36,661 nt of DNA, from positions 1 through 36,661 of the forward strand of contig JAHFSX010000052.1 of assembly GCA_023269675.1 (NCBI GenBank). Reading direction: 5' to 3'. The notes beneath the pieces were generated by a model that was given only the letters and a program-made list of their open reading frames with translations, was not told where the DNA came from and did not search any database. The DNA is from Verrucomicrobiota bacterium (GTDB lineage Bacteria; Verrucomicrobiota; Kiritimatiellia; RFP12; UBA1067). Position numbers and translations under genes: made by a program. This document shows positions 7,512 to 16,424 of the stretch, in pieces (the stretch's first letter is position 1; the number at the start of each line of letters is the position of its first letter).

Positions 7512-10322
7512 TCAGGCCAAGACCCGCGCCACGATCTCCCGCAGTTCGCTTTGGGTGTAGGGCTTTGCCGCGACGTCTTTGAACCCGTATTCGGCGTAGT
7601 TGGCCATCACCGGATCGGCATCGTATCCGCTGGAAACGATGGCCCTGACGTGGGGGTCGATCGCCAGAAAGTTTTTGATCGCCTCTTTCCCGCCGATTCC
7701 TCCGGGGATGGTCAGGTCCATGATTACCGCGTCGAAAGGCTCTCCGGACTCCATCGCCCGTTTGTACAGCTCAAGGGCTTCCCGGCCTCCGGGGGCGGAG
7801 GCGACCGAGTATCCGCAGGGGGCGAGCATACGTGCGGCGATGATGCTGATCGCCTCATCGTCGTCCATCACCAGGATGCGGGCGGTGCGGGCCGCAGGCC
7901 GGCATTCTTCGGCAGGCTGCTTGACGTCCGCCTGTTGCATGCGTGCGGAAGCGGGCAGGTAAAGCGTAAATGCCGTGCCTTTGCCAAGCTCCGATTCAAC
8001 GCCGATGTGGCCGCCGTGCTTGCCGATGATGGACCAGACCGTCGCCAGACCCAGTCCGGTGCCAGCCTGCTTGGTGGTGAAATAGGGGTCGAAGATCCGG
8101 TCTAGGTGCTTCGGATCGATGCCGGTCCCCTCGTCCCGTACGGTGACCTTGACGTAGTTCCCCCCGCGGAGACCGGCGACGGCCGCCTCCGGAAGGGCCG
8201 CGTTCTCCAAGGTGATGTACAGGTGCCCGCCCTCGGGCATCGCCTGACGGGCGTTGACGGTGAGGTTGGAGACGACCTGCTGGATCTGCCCCTTGTCCGC
8301 TTCGACCGGCCACAGATCATCGGCTTGCCGATATATGAGACTCACCTTGCTGCCGGAAAGGTCGAAGCGCGCGACTTCCTCGGTCAGTGCGCCCAGGCTG
8401 ACGTCTTCCTTGACCGGATCTCCGCCCTTCGCGAAGGTCAGCAACTGTTTTGCCAGACGGACCGCGCGGTTCATGGACTTTTCCGCCTCCTCCAGGAACG
8501 CGCGGCCGGGATGCTCTTTGGCGAGTTCCTCTTTAGCGAGGGCGATGTTCCCGTACAGCCCCGTCAGGATATTGTTGAAATCATGCGCGATCCCGCCAGC
8601 CAGCGTGCCGACGCTCTGGAGCTTACGCATGTTCTGCAATTCGGCCTCGGCCTGTTTGCGGCCGGTGATGTCCAGAACGGAAATAATGCCTGAGGGCCGG
8701 CCTCCCAAGGTCGTCGAGGCGCCCGACAAAACGACCCACTTCTCGGTGCCGTCCTTGGCGATGATTTTGAATTCAAAGCTGCTCGCCGTGCTGTCTCCGC
8801 GCAGGCGCTTCCGTCCGTTCTCCCGGATGAGCGACTGATAATCGGGATGGACGAAGCCCCAGAAAGGCATGCCCTGAAGCTCTTTTTCGGAATACCCGCA
8901 CATGGCCACGGCGGCGCGGTTCGCGTAAACCCAATGGTCATCCTGGTAAAGCATCACCGCCGTGGGCGTCGAGTCGGCCAGCACCCGGAATTTCTCCTCG
9001 CTTTCGCGCAGCGCCTCCTCGACCCGCTTGCGCTCGGTGATGTCGCGGTAGATCGACTGGTAGGTGCCGTCGGGCATCATCTTGGTCCGCATGTCCAACA
9101 CAACCGCCGAACCGTCCGGACGGATCAGGGTGCGTTCGGAAACAACGGCCTGCCCCTGCTGCAGCAAATCGTAACGGAACGGCTGCCTCGTCATACTCTC
9201 CCGCGTGAAAGGCATATCGCGGATGTCCTTGCCGATCAGTTCCTCTCGCTTCATTCCGGACAGATCGCACATGCACTGGTTGGCCTCGATGATCACGCCC
9301 TCGTGAGAACCCAAGAGTATCCCGTCCACGGCGAGTTCGACCAGTCCGCGGTACCGGTTCTCGCTGCCGCGCAGGGTGCTTTCCGCACATTTGCGCGCGG
9401 TGATGTCCTGCACGAAAGCCACGATCCTTCCGCCGTCCGCGGGCTGGTACTGGGCGCTGATTTCGACATCGAAAACACTCCCGTCCTTGCGGCGGTGCCG
9501 GGACTCGAACCGGTCCTCGCCCTGCTCCATGATCCTCCGGATATGGGCGGCCATGTCTGCGGCTCTTTCTCCGGCTTCAAGGTCGGCCATACGCATGGAC
9601 AGCAGTTCCCGCAAGCTGTAGCCGCTCATCCGGCAGAACGCCGCATTGACTTCGAGCAGCCGCCCCTGCGTGTCCGAGAGCCAGCAGCCGTCCATGGCCG
9701 CCTGGAGGATGGCCCGGTGCCGCGCCTCGCTTTCGCGCAGCGTCTCGACAAACCGGGCCCGCGCCGCCTGGTCCGAGAGGATCTTGCCGATCAGGACGGT
9801 CGCCAGCGGATAGACCAGCATCACCGGCCATCCGATGCGTTTCAGCACGGGAAGGATCAGGTCCGCCGGCAGCGTGACCGTCATCGCCAGCATGGCCAGG
9901 TGCACCGCGAGGCCGAACGCCAGGAGCGTGGCGGAGGAAACCTCCGCCGGCTTGCCGCGCCGGCGCAGATAGAGGCCGATTCCGAGCGCCGCCGAAATCA
10001 GAATCACCGACACGCCCATCACCGTGCCGGGCCCGCCCTGGAAAACGCGCAGAGGTATCGTCGTCAGGCAGGCCACCGCCGCGGCCCACGGGCCGAAGAA
10101 CAGACCGCCCAAACTGACCATCACCGACCGGCCGTCAAAGATCAGGCCGGGCCCGAAGACGAACGGGTGCAACATGCCGATGGCCGCCGCGCTCCCGAAC
10201 ACGGCGCCCTGCAGCAGTATCCCCGCCCGGGTGTTGCGCTTCCAGCGCAGGTCCACGAAACCGCTCACCACACTGAGCGCGATCAGCAGGGATAGATTGT
10301 AAATCAGGTCGATCCAGATCAT
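7512..10322 (-). CDS. Hybrid sensor histidine kinase (5TMR-LYT, three PAS, HisKA, HATPase, REC)
   Basis: This is a 936-residue inner-membrane phosphorelay protein. Residues 1-185 form a multi-helix domain of the 5TM-5TMR_LYT type, with the DGRSVMVSLGGLFFGPWAA and RVFQGGPGT motifs. Three PAS domains (~195-312, 320-432, 440-555) each end in the DITxRK-like PAC signature. HisKA has the H box GGIAHDFNN with H580. The HATPase has the N box (N686/N690), G1 DEGTGID around 730 and G2 GTGLGLATVW around 754. A C-terminal REC domain has acidic residues D820-D822, the phospho-acceptor D869 (VIMDLTIPGG) and K920. Expected activity is autophosphorylation at H580 and transfer to D869 or to separate receivers. 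The signal is unknown. GGGAG lies six bases before the ATG. It is the only kinase in a neighbourhood with six separate receiver genes, so it is the natural candidate donor (inference). Confidence 0.95.
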   Translation of the reverse strand: MIWIDLIYNLSLLIALSVVSGFVDLRWKRNTRAGILLQGAVFGSAAAIGMLHPFVFGPGLIFDGRSVMVSLGGLFFGPWAAAVACLTTIPLRVFQGGPGTVMGVSVILISAALGIGLYLRRRGKPAEVSSATLLAFGLAVHLAMLAMTVTLPADLILPVLKRIGWPVMLVYPLATVLIGKILSDQAARARFVETLRESEARHRAILQAAMDGCWLSDTQGRLLEVNAAFCRMSGYSLRELLSMRMADLEAGERAADMAAHIRRIMEQGEDRFESRHRRKDGSVFDVEISAQYQPADGGRIVAFVQDITARKCAESTLRGSENRYRGLVELAVDGILLGSHEGVIIEANQCMCDLSGMKREELIGKDIRDMPFTRESMTRQPFRYDLLQQGQAVVSERTLIRPDGSAVVLDMRTKMMPDGTYQSIYRDITERKRVEEALRESEEKFRVLADSTPTAVMLYQDDHWVYANRAAVAMCGYSEKELQGMPFWGFVHPDYQSLIRENGRKRLRGDSTASSFEFKIIAKDGTEKWVVLSGASTTLGGRPSGIISVLDITGRKQAEAELQNMRKLQSVGTLAGGIAHDFNNILTGLYGNIALAKEELAKEHPGRAFLEEAEKSMNRAVRLAKQLLTFAKGGDPVKEDVSLGALTEEVARFDLSGSKVSLIYRQADDLWPVEADKGQIQQVVSNLTVNARQAMPEGGHLYITLENAALPEAAVAGLRGGNYVKVTVRDEGTGIDPKHLDRIFDPYFTTKQAGTGLGLATVWSIIGKHGGHIGVESELGKGTAFTLYLPASARMQQADVKQPAEECRPAARTARILVMDDDEAISIIAARMLAPCGYSVASAPGGREALELYKRAMESGEPFDAVIMDLTIPGGIGGKEAIKNFLAIDPHVRAIVSSGYDADPVMANYAEYGFKDVAAKPYTQSELREIVARVLA

Positions 10323-10445
10323 GGCGCTCCCGGCGGTTATTCAAACTGTCGTGCACGGTAACACACATGATCGTCTTCGTTCAAGCCGATTGCCATGCCG
10401 ATGGGCATGGTTTGATTCCGGCCCGGGCGGGCGGCTGCTCACGTC

Positions 10446-10796
10446 TTGCGACGTGACACCCGCGGCGTGCTGGTGTCGCTGCTGGGCGCTGAACCGTCTC
10501 TGGAGGTGGAGGGCGAGGCGGCGGACGGACATGACGCGGTTGCGCTTGCGAGGCGGCTGCACCCGGATGTCGTCGTTATGGATGTCCGAATGCCGGTCAT
10601 GGGAGGCATTGAGGCGACGCGGCTGATCCTCTCGGAATTTCCGGAAACCATGGCGATCGGCATTTCGGCCATTGCGGACGAAGGTTTCAGATCCGGGATG
10701 CTGGATGCCGGGGGAGTGGATTTGTTGGACAAGAAGGACGGGAGCGGGCAGTTGCCGGGGATGATCGCGCGGCACGTTGACCGCCGCGGAAAATGA
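10446..10796 (+). pseudogene. 5'-truncated response-regulator receiver
   Basis: The open frame encodes most of a receiver domain: helix 1 (RRDTRGVLVSLLGAEP), VVVMDVRMPVMGG with the phospho-acceptor Asp, and a C-terminal GGVDLLDKKDG. Beta-1 and the acidic DD pair are absent. The frame is closed by TGA at 10413 and offers only TTG at 10446 as a start, with no ribosome site. Neither of the other two upstream frames contains the missing segment, so it is a deletion rather than a simple frameshift. The protein matches the intact receivers at 11594 and 21980 in length and in the replaced C-terminal motif. Without the Mg-binding acids it should not be phosphorylated normally. A true short gene cannot be excluded. 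Confidence 0.7.
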
Positions 10797-10838
10797 ACGC
10801 GCCGGCAATCCCGGGAAGTCCAAACGAAACCGCTGGTC

Positions 10839-11243
10839 TTATCCGTTGCCGCCCGGCAGGCCCGTCGTCCGTGTGATGTTTTTGCCGGCGTCGAGCGCAT
10901 GTCCGATGGTGTCCATCAGCGCGTTGATTTCGAACGGCTTGGCGACATAGGCGAACGCGCCGAGCTCGACCGCTTCGGCGGCGGCTTCCCTTGACGAATA
11001 GGCCGTGATCAATATCACCGGCATGGAAAGCGCGAGCGCCTTGACCGCCCGAAGCAAGCTCAAGCCGTCCATGTGCGGCATGCGCAGATCGGTGATCATC
11101 AGATCAAATGTGTATTGCTTGATCAGTTCGAGCGCCTCCTGCCCATCCTCGGCAATCAGGGTCTCATGGCCGTTCGTGTTCAAAAGGATGCGGAGCATGG
11201 ACCGGAGGCCAAGGTCGTCATCGACTATCAGGATTTTAGCCAT
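10839..11243 (-). CDS. Single-domain response regulator (CheY-like receiver)
   Basis: This 134-residue protein is a complete receiver domain with no output domain. It has D8/D9 in ILIVDDDLGLRS, phospho-acceptor D52 (LMITDLRMPHMDGL), T80 and K102 in VAKPF. The KPF motif and sequence resemble the receivers of NtrC/AtoC-type regulators rather than the NarL-type ones nearby. It probably relays phosphate within a His-Asp pathway, plausibly with the hybrid kinase at 7512-10322. The promoter at 11292-11320 fits. The ribosome site is weak: AGAGGA is 15 bases upstream. Confidence 0.9.
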   Translation of the reverse strand: MAKILIVDDDLGLRSMLRILLNTNGHETLIAEDGQEALELIKQYTFDLMITDLRMPHMDGLSLLRAVKALALSMPVILITAYSSREAAAEAVELGAFAYVAKPFEINALMDTIGHALDAGKNITRTTGLPGGNG

Positions 11244-11291
11244 AGATCATACTCGTTTCCTCTGACATCCATACATTTTGGAGTGGGGTGT

Positions 11292-11320
11292 ATTCTAGCG
11301 CCGGTTTCATGAATATACAA
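11292..11320 (-). promoter_or_regulatory. Candidate promoter of the CheY-like receiver gene
   Basis: On the minus strand there is TTGTAT (11320-11315), a 17-bp spacer and TAGAAT (11297-11292). This gives a leader of roughly 40 bases. Confidence 0.45.
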
Positions 11321-11593
11321 CTACCTTCGAAGCCGGAGGAGCGTGGCGCAAACCGCAAGCTGAAATACTTAACAACCTGTAATATAGACATTCCCGCCGG
11401 CAATCTCAATGGGTCAAACCCTGAGGCGGGGCCGAGGAGACGAATTCACGGTAGGGTTGCACCCCATATACCGGGTTCACCTTATCGGATATCCTGTCTT
11501 AGTTCGAGGGTTCGCCCATCTCTCGGAAGGAACGTGACATTATCGCATTTGAACAGACACTCGGGAGCGCCTATTCAAAGAAAGGTGACCGAT

Positions 11594-12064
11594 ATGAACC
11601 AGGCAATGAAACTCTCACTGAAAACCGCCCCCTTTAGGGCGGCGGACGGCCGCGTGGTCTTTGGGACGACGACGCCGCTGACCGCGAAAGGCCGGGCGCG
11701 GATTCTTATCGCGGATGACGACAGTCTCCTTCGTCAGAACGTATCTCGTTTACTGGCTCTAGACCCCGGTCTGGAGGTGGTCGGCGAAGCGCAAAACGGG
11801 GGAGACGCGGTAGCGCTCGTCAGGTCGCTGCGCCCCGACTTCGTGATCATGGATGTCCGGATGCCCCGGATGGACGGGATCGAGGCGACTTTCCTGATCA
11901 CGGAGGAATGGCCAGAGACCCTTGTGGTCGGATTCGCGACGTCTTATGAACATAACATCAAGGCCAAGATGCTGAAAGCCGGTGCGGTTGACCTTCTCTA
12001 TAAAGACGAATCTGTTACCAGGCTTGTACCCATGTTGAAGCGTTTGTGGGCTGAGCGCGGCTGA
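11594..12064 (+). CDS. Stand-alone receiver-domain protein
   Basis: This 156-residue protein has a ~33-residue N-terminal extension and then a receiver domain with acidic residues D41-D43 (ILIADDDSLLRQ), phospho-acceptor D87 (FVIMDVRMPRMDGIEA) and a lysine at 137 in LLYKDES instead of the usual KP. There is no output domain. ATG 11594 is chosen because AAAGGTG sits eight bases upstream; longer in-frame starts lack one and add non-conserved residues. It belongs with the truncated receiver at 10446 and the receiver at 21980: all three keep MDGI/MGG(I/V)EAT and lack the KP motif. The role is likely phosphate sink or relay, or output by protein-protein contact (inference). Confidence 0.85.
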   Translation: MNQAMKLSLKTAPFRAADGRVVFGTTTPLTAKGRARILIADDDSLLRQNVSRLLALDPGLEVVGEAQNGGDAVALVRSLRPDFVIMDVRMPRMDGIEATFLITEEWPETLVVGFATSYEHNIKAKMLKAGAVDLLYKDESVTRLVPMLKRLWAERG

Positions 12065-12228
12065 CCGGCGTGGCCTGGCCAATCAGGTTGTCGCTCATGT
12101 GGATGGAGACATTCGGCATGTAGGGACGCGGACTTTGGGGCGCCTCTATCTCGGGGAACCTATTGCTGTACGCGGACAAGACGCGGTTACAGGCGAATCG
12201 GTTTCCGGTTGATCGACGGTAAACGCGC

Positions 12229-12257
12229 TTGGTTTTTCGGCCTTCAGCCGCTAATAT
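12229..12257 (+). promoter_or_regulatory. Candidate promoter of the lipoprotein gene
   Basis: TTGGTT (12229-12234), a 17-bp spacer and TAATAT (12252-12257). The leader to the ATG is about 75 bases. Confidence 0.45.
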
Positions 12258-12338
12258 GACTGGCGCCGGCGTGGGCGCGATAACCGCGGGTCACGGAACG
12301 GCAGGCGGGCCGGAAACGGCCATAGGAGGAATCAGATT

Positions 12339-12749
12339 ATGAACCGTGTGATTCAGTCATGTTTCGTCATCGCTTTGGCGTCTGTGTTGGCCACCGGCTG
12401 CGCGCATCTGCCCGGCAAGTGCGACTTGGCCAAAGCCGCGAAGGACGCCCAACTGCAGAACGTGACCACGGGTGACGGCACCTTCGCGAACTATCAGGCC
12501 ACCGGGCACTACACCAGCACGGAGATCGGCATTGGCGTCGGGTTCCCCCTCGTCTTCAAGCTGATGGAACTCTTCCCTGTGCAGGATGACACGACCCAGA
12601 TGACGCAGATCGCCAAAGACGCGAAACGCGACGGCGCGACGGCGGTCATCAACGCCGAGCCGCCCAAGGGACTGTACACCGGGCTCCCGTTCTTCTTTGT
12701 CGGCCTGTATATTGACAAGGCCGCAGGAACCGGCATCAAGAGCAAATAG
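12339..12749 (+). CDS. Small secreted lipoprotein, unknown function
   Basis: This 136-residue protein has a lipoprotein signal with lipobox LATGC (lipidated Cys21). The mature part has a short Cys-containing segment, then GHYTSTEIGIGVGFPLVFKL, and a region (TQIAKDAKRDGATAVINAE) resembling surface lipoproteins that carry a ligand-binding alpha/beta fold. The C-terminus is hydrophobic (LPFFFVGLYIDK). AGGAGG lies close upstream of the ATG. A strong hairpin follows the stop. No named family is recognised. The envelope location is clear; the function is not. Confidence 0.8.
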   Translation: MNRVIQSCFVIALASVLATGCAHLPGKCDLAKAAKDAQLQNVTTGDGTFANYQATGHYTSTEIGIGVGFPLVFKLMELFPVQDDTTQMTQIAKDAKRDGATAVINAEPPKGLYTGLPFFFVGLYIDKAAGTGIKSK

Positions 12750-12760
12750 TCCGTTTCCCG

Positions 12761-12789
12761 GCCCGCAGGCGCGTGACGCGCCTGCGGGC
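12761..12789. terminator. Strong hairpin between convergent genes
   Basis: A perfect 13-bp stem (12761-12773 with 12777-12789) has a three-base loop TGA. There is no T tract on either side, so termination would be bidirectional at best or need help. It lies between the lipoprotein gene and the convergent regulator gene. Confidence 0.6.
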
Positions 12790-12902
12790 TCCCGGATGAC
12801 CGAACTTCCCGCCGCCGACCGTATGACCGCACGGGGACAGAGCGCATGACCATCGAACGCCGAACGTTCAATGTTGAACAGCCGGGCGGGAACAGCCACA
12901 GG

Positions 12903-13589
12903 TTAAACGATGGGCACCTGGACGTGGCGTTCAATGACGCCCGCTGACATCGCGTAGCGGGTGAGGCCCGCGGCGTCGTGTATGTCCAGTTTTTTCATGA
13001 GGTTGTCGCGGTGTTTCTCGACGGTCTTGATGGAGACGCCGAGCGCATCCGCGATCTGTTTGTTGACCGCGCTTTCCGCGATCAGCTGGAGCACTTCCAC
13101 CTCGCGAGAAGTCAGGCGGGCGGCTTGCGCCCCGGCCGGAATCCTTTCGCCGGATGCCCCTGGAGTCAATTCCGTGAGGCGCTTCGGGAGGTCGGGGCTG
13201 AAACAGGTTTCCCCCTTATGGACTGCCCGTATCGCCTCTGCCAGAAGGCTGGATGCCGTTTGTTTGAGAAGGTACCCCGATGCCCCCGCTTCCATCGCCT
13301 GTTCCACATACACGGCATCGCCGTAAGCGGAAAGGAAGATCACCTTCGTGTCCGGAAAGGCCTTGCGGATCTGCCGCGCAGCCTCCAAGCCGTTCAGCTG
13401 CGTCATCGCGACGTCCATGACGACCACGTCGGGCCGGAGTTTGCCGGCCAGTTTTACCGCCTCGCGTCCGGTGACCGCCTCGCCGGCCACCTCTAAGCCG
13501 GTCTCGGATCCCAACAGCATTTTCAGTCCCTCGAGGACGATCATGTGGTCATCGGCCAGCAGCACGCTGATTCGCTTTGTGGTTTTCAT
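12903..13589 (-). CDS. NarL/FixJ-type two-component response regulator
   Basis: This 228-residue protein has an N-terminal receiver with D13/D14, phospho-acceptor D59 (VVVMDVAMTQLNGLEA) and K109. The usual MP after the phospho-Asp region is MT, which is odd. A ~45-residue linker leads to a LuxR-type helix-turn-helix (~158-215: LTSREVEVLQLIAESAVNKQ, then VSIKTVEKHRDNLMKKL). It is a DNA-binding transcription factor activated by phosphorylation. The start at ATG 13589 has GAAGGAG 11 bases upstream; a GTG at 13613 in the same frame lies before that ribosome site and is less likely. It is closely similar along its whole length to the regulator at 22826-23506. The cognate kinase is not adjacent. 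Confidence 0.92.
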   Translation of the reverse strand: MKTTKRISVLLADDHMIVLEGLKMLLGSETGLEVAGEAVTGREAVKLAGKLRPDVVVMDVAMTQLNGLEAARQIRKAFPDTKVIFLSAYGDAVYVEQAMEAGASGYLLKQTASSLLAEAIRAVHKGETCFSPDLPKRLTELTPGASGERIPAGAQAARLTSREVEVLQLIAESAVNKQIADALGVSIKTVEKHRDNLMKKLDIHDAAGLTRYAMSAGVIERHVQVPIV

Positions 13590-13613
13590 TTTCAGTGGCG
13601 CTCCTTCAGCCAC

Positions 13614-13906
13614 AAGTCGCAGGAAGTACTTTTCTCAAGCGTTTTAAGGGCGTTCATGCGGCCGGTCTCTATGGGGTGAAAACCTGATGCTGGGCCGACG
13701 ATTCCCCTGCTTTGTGAACGCGTCAGTCATTGCGCGACAGTATAGAGGAGCGGCGGGTGGAAGGGAAGGAGGCAATTGGCTGTCGACCAGGCTCCGCCGG
13801 GGTACTTTCCGGTTCACGCCTCAAGCCGCCCCAGCTATTCTGAATGGTGCGCAGGGTGCGTGTGGACCGCGGAGCGTTTCGACAATCTGCGCCCGACTCC
13901 AATACG
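13614..13906. other. Intergenic stretch without a gene
   Basis: No gene is supported. On the minus strand TTCCCT, a 17-bp spacer and TATACT (ending near 13736) could be a distant promoter for the NarL-type regulator, with a leader of about 150 bases. Confidence 0.3.
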
Positions 13907-13942
13907 AAAGCCGCAAGCAAACGATTGTTTCCTTGCGGCTTT
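13907..13942 (-). terminator. Terminator of the OmpA gene
   Basis: AAAGCCGCAAG (13907-13917) pairs perfectly with CTTGCGGCTTT (13932-13942). It sits 37 bases after the OmpA stop on the minus strand, with a short T run at its base. Confidence 0.7.
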
Positions 13943-13978
13943 AATCAAGCGCGGTTTACACCGCCCGCCTATGCCTGC

Positions 13979-15328
13979 TTACGGGGTCACGTATTTGCCT
14001 TTATCGGCATTCGTGCCCGCGCCGCGGATGTAGATCTCCACGCGGCGGTTCTCGGGATTGCCGTTGACCAAGTCGGGCTGCACTTTCGGACGGCTGTAGC
14101 CATAACCGACGGCCGACAGTCTGCCTGCCGCAATCCCCTTGCCGGCCATGTAGTTCTGGACGGCCTGCGCACGGCGCTCGGAAAGATCCTGGTTGTATTG
14201 CTTGCTGGAACGTTGCCGTTGATCCGCATGGCCTTCGATTACGGCCGTGGCTTGCGGGTTGCGCAGCAGAGCGCGAGAGACCTGATCGATCTCCTTGCTG
14301 TACTCGGGCTTGACCACGGTTGTGTCGTAATCGAAGGGGATATAGACCTCGAAGAGCATCAGGTCATCCGACGGATCGAGCGGGTTGGTGCGGTCCTGAA
14401 GCACTTCGTGCCCGTCAGCCACACCCCCCTTGTCGGTATCGCGGTCCAAAGGATTGGTCTTGTAGGTGAAGACTTCCGGCCCGTCCTTAAGTTCGTCGAA
14501 ATCGGAGTCCGGATTGAGCGGGTCGGTCTTGTAGACCTTGACCTCATCACCATCCGTCAGTCCGTCTTTGTCGGTGTCCTTGTTGAACGGATCTGTGCCC
14601 AGCTTGGCCTCTTCGTCGTCAGTCAGGCCGTCGCCGTCCGAATCCTTCGGTAACCCCGCAGCCACCGCCGCGACCCCCGCACCTACGCCGGCAGCCGCCA
14701 CCGCGCCGCCTCCGAAACGGTAAACCACACCGGCATCCGCCGTGTAGATCGGGGACATGTCATCCTCCAGCGGCACGAACGCGCGCGTATCCGCACGCAG
14801 GGACCAGCGCTCATTGAGATGGTACATCACGCCCGCGCCGACACGCGGACCGGCCACGCTGTAATCATGGCCGTCACAAAACACCTTGTTGTTTGCACGG
14901 TAGTATGCGGCACCGGCCGTCAGATATGGATCCAGACGGTTGAAGCGGTTGAAATGATACATGCTGTCGATGAAATACCCTTTGATCTGCTGTCCGTCAA
15001 TATCGTCGTCGCCGCCGGTGCTGTAGATGGCGTCGCCGCATGGGCTACATGAGGTCGAACGCCCGTTATGCCCGTCCTCATCATTGCCGGTGATGTTCGG
15101 GGCATATGAGAAACCGGCTTCAGTTGACCAGTGTTCGGAAAGGTCGTAACCCAAACGCAGCAACAGGTTCAGCCCTTCGTCGGTCGGCTGATTGCCCTCG
15201 AAAAACATCATACCGGCACCCGGGCTAACATACCAGCGCGGCGAGTCAGCCAGTTCTCCGGCGCCGAAAACGTTCATGCCCGCGAATCCGAAAAGAAGTC
15301 CCGCCATTGCGGCAAACGGTTTTTTCAT
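13979..15328 (-). CDS. OmpA-family outer-membrane protein with thrombospondin type-3 repeats
   Basis: This 449-residue protein has a signal peptide (cleavage near residue 22-24) and an N-terminal beta-barrel (~30-205, starting RWYVSPGAGMMFFEG). A short Ala/Gly linker follows, then a calcium-binding type-3 repeat region (~228-320) with recurring DSDGDGLTDDEE / DTDKDGLTDGDE loops. The C-terminal OmpA domain (~326-436) has TAVIEGHAD, YNQDLSERRAQAVQNYM, LSAVGYG and NPENRRVEIYI, which bind peptidoglycan. It links outer membrane and wall, with a rigid Ca-dependent spacer. Repeat four (DTDKGGVADG) has lost acidic positions. AAGGAG precedes the ATG by seven bases, and a good promoter and a terminator frame it as a single-gene unit. 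Confidence 0.95.
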   Translation of the reverse strand: MKKPFAAMAGLLFGFAGMNVFGAGELADSPRWYVSPGAGMMFFEGNQPTDEGLNLLLRLGYDLSEHWSTEAGFSYAPNITGNDEDGHNGRSTSCSPCGDAIYSTGGDDDIDGQQIKGYFIDSMYHFNRFNRLDPYLTAGAAYYRANNKVFCDGHDYSVAGPRVGAGVMYHLNERWSLRADTRAFVPLEDDMSPIYTADAGVVYRFGGGAVAAAGVGAGVAAVAAGLPKDSDGDGLTDDEEAKLGTDPFNKDTDKDGLTDGDEVKVYKTDPLNPDSDFDELKDGPEVFTYKTNPLDRDTDKGGVADGHEVLQDRTNPLDPSDDLMLFEVYIPFDYDTTVVKPEYSKEIDQVSRALLRNPQATAVIEGHADQRQRSSKQYNQDLSERRAQAVQNYMAGKGIAAGRLSAVGYGYSRPKVQPDLVNGNPENRRVEIYIRGAGTNADKGKYVTP

Positions 15329-15363
15329 TGTCAGCTCCTTAAAGTTACAAGAAGAACGGTGTC

Positions 15364-15392
15364 ATTGTATGAAAACGTTCCCGGTTTTGCAA
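15364..15392 (-). promoter_or_regulatory. Promoter of the OmpA gene
   Basis: On the minus strand there is TTGCAA (15392-15387), a 17-bp spacer and TACAAT (15369-15364), about 36 bases before the start codon. Confidence 0.7.
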
Positions 15393-15476
15393 CAGATAGC
15401 AGTGATTGTTACAAACATTAAATAAAAGTACCATTTGAATCACAATGCCAGAACGTGTCTGGCCGACTATTTGCGG

Positions 15477-15505
15477 TTGCTTTATGAACGCGCTCTGGTT
15501 AATCT
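15477..15505 (+). promoter_or_regulatory. Candidate promoter of the DUF4332 gene
   Basis: TTGCTT (15477-15482), a 17-bp spacer and TAATCT (15500-15505). The leader would be about 100 bases. Confidence 0.4.
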
Positions 15506-15609
15506 AAAAATATACCGATGGCAGTGTTTCATGCGATCTGTCAGTTTCGCGGCTCTGCCGGGACGTATGTGGGTTCATTTGGAAGGTTCAAGTAAGAAAG
15601 GTGTTTCTT

Positions 15610-16020
15610 ATGGCCAATTATCCGATTGAAGAGGTTGAAGGCATCGGCCCCGTCATGGGCGATAAACTGCGTGCGGCGGGAATCAAGGACACGGACTCGC
15701 TGCTTGCCAACTGCCTGACTCCGAAACAGCGGCAGGATCTGGCCGCAAAAACGGCGATCTCCGACAAGCTCATCCTGAGGTTCGCCAATATGGTCGACCT
15801 GTTCCGGGTGAGCGGCATTGGCTCGGAGTTCTCGGAACTGCTGGAGGCCGCAGGCGTGGACACGGTGCCCGAACTGGCCAACAGAAAACCGGCCAACCTC
15901 GTCGCGGCCATGGCCAAAGTCAACGACGAGAAGAAACTGACGCGCCGCGTGCCGACGGAGGCCGAGGTCGCCAAGTGGGCGGCACAGGCCAAGGAACTGC
16001 CCCGCAAGCTCACCTACTGA
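15610..16020 (+). CDS. DUF4332-type helix-hairpin-helix protein
   Basis: This 136-residue cytoplasmic protein is built of two helix-hairpin-helix-like motifs: VEGIGPVMGDKLRAAGI (residues ~8-25) and VSGIGSEFSELLEAAGVDT (~63-81). Each is followed by a DTxxLL / TVPELA segment. This is the pattern of the DUF4332 family. HhH motifs usually contact DNA or RNA backbone, but the family has no settled function. ATG 15610 is used (AAAGGTG upstream); a GTG nine bases earlier overlaps the ribosome site. It converges on the small lipoprotein gene. Confidence 0.82.
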   Translation: MANYPIEEVEGIGPVMGDKLRAAGIKDTDSLLANCLTPKQRQDLAAKTAISDKLILRFANMVDLFRVSGIGSEFSELLEAAGVDTVPELANRKPANLVAAMAKVNDEKKLTRRVPTEAEVAKWAAQAKELPRKLTY

Positions 16021-16056
16021 CCGGGCAGATCCCCTGCCCCTGTTCTGATATAATAG

Positions 16057-16086
16057 AAAAACCGGCGGCCCTCACAAGGCCGCCGG
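16057..16086 (-). terminator. Terminator of the small lipoprotein gene
   Basis: CCGGCGGCC (16062-16070) pairs with GGCCGCCGG (16078-16086). Read on the minus strand, the hairpin is followed by TTTTT. Confidence 0.75.
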
Positions 16087-16113
16087 CCATGTCAAGCGAA
16101 CCCGAAGAATAAG

Positions 16114-16314
16114 CTACTTCTTCAGCGCCTCGTCCATCTGCTTCTTGGCGTCGGCTGCGGCCTTGTCGGCCTCCTTGGCCATATCCTTCGACGCCTTTTG
16201 AGCCTGCTTCGTGGCGCTGTCCATCCGCTCGCCCAGGGTCGGCTCTTTTTTCTTGCAGCCCGTGAACGCGACCGCGACCGCGGCCACCAGCGCGAACATA
16301 ACCAAACGCTTCAT
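16114..16314 (-). CDS. Small Lpp-like lipoprotein
   Basis: This 66-residue protein has a lipoprotein signal ending in AFTGC (Cys20). A basic KKK is followed by one continuous Ala/Lys/Asp-rich amphipathic helix with heptad-like spacing (QAQKASKDMAKEADKAAADA) and a C-terminal KK. It resembles Braun-type or other small helical envelope lipoproteins in size and make-up. The C-terminal Lys could be a wall attachment point, which is inference. AAGGAG lies upstream of the ATG and a terminator follows, so it is a complete single gene. Confidence 0.82.
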   Translation of the reverse strand: MKRLVMFALVAAVAVAFTGCKKKEPTLGERMDSATKQAQKASKDMAKEADKAAADAKKQMDEALKK

Positions 16315-16424
16315 GTGCGTACTCCTTTTCTCGTGTTGAACTCACGACGTGTTACCGTCGTACCCTCGGGTGAAAATGCCGTCTGAGCATCCTCACTCCC
16401 GAAACAGCCACATTCCAGCCTGTA

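Noticed and set aside
12023..12121. Short minus-strand frame (MPNVSIHMSDNLIGQA...)
   Set aside because: Only 34 codons, overlaps the end of the receiver gene, no ribosome site.
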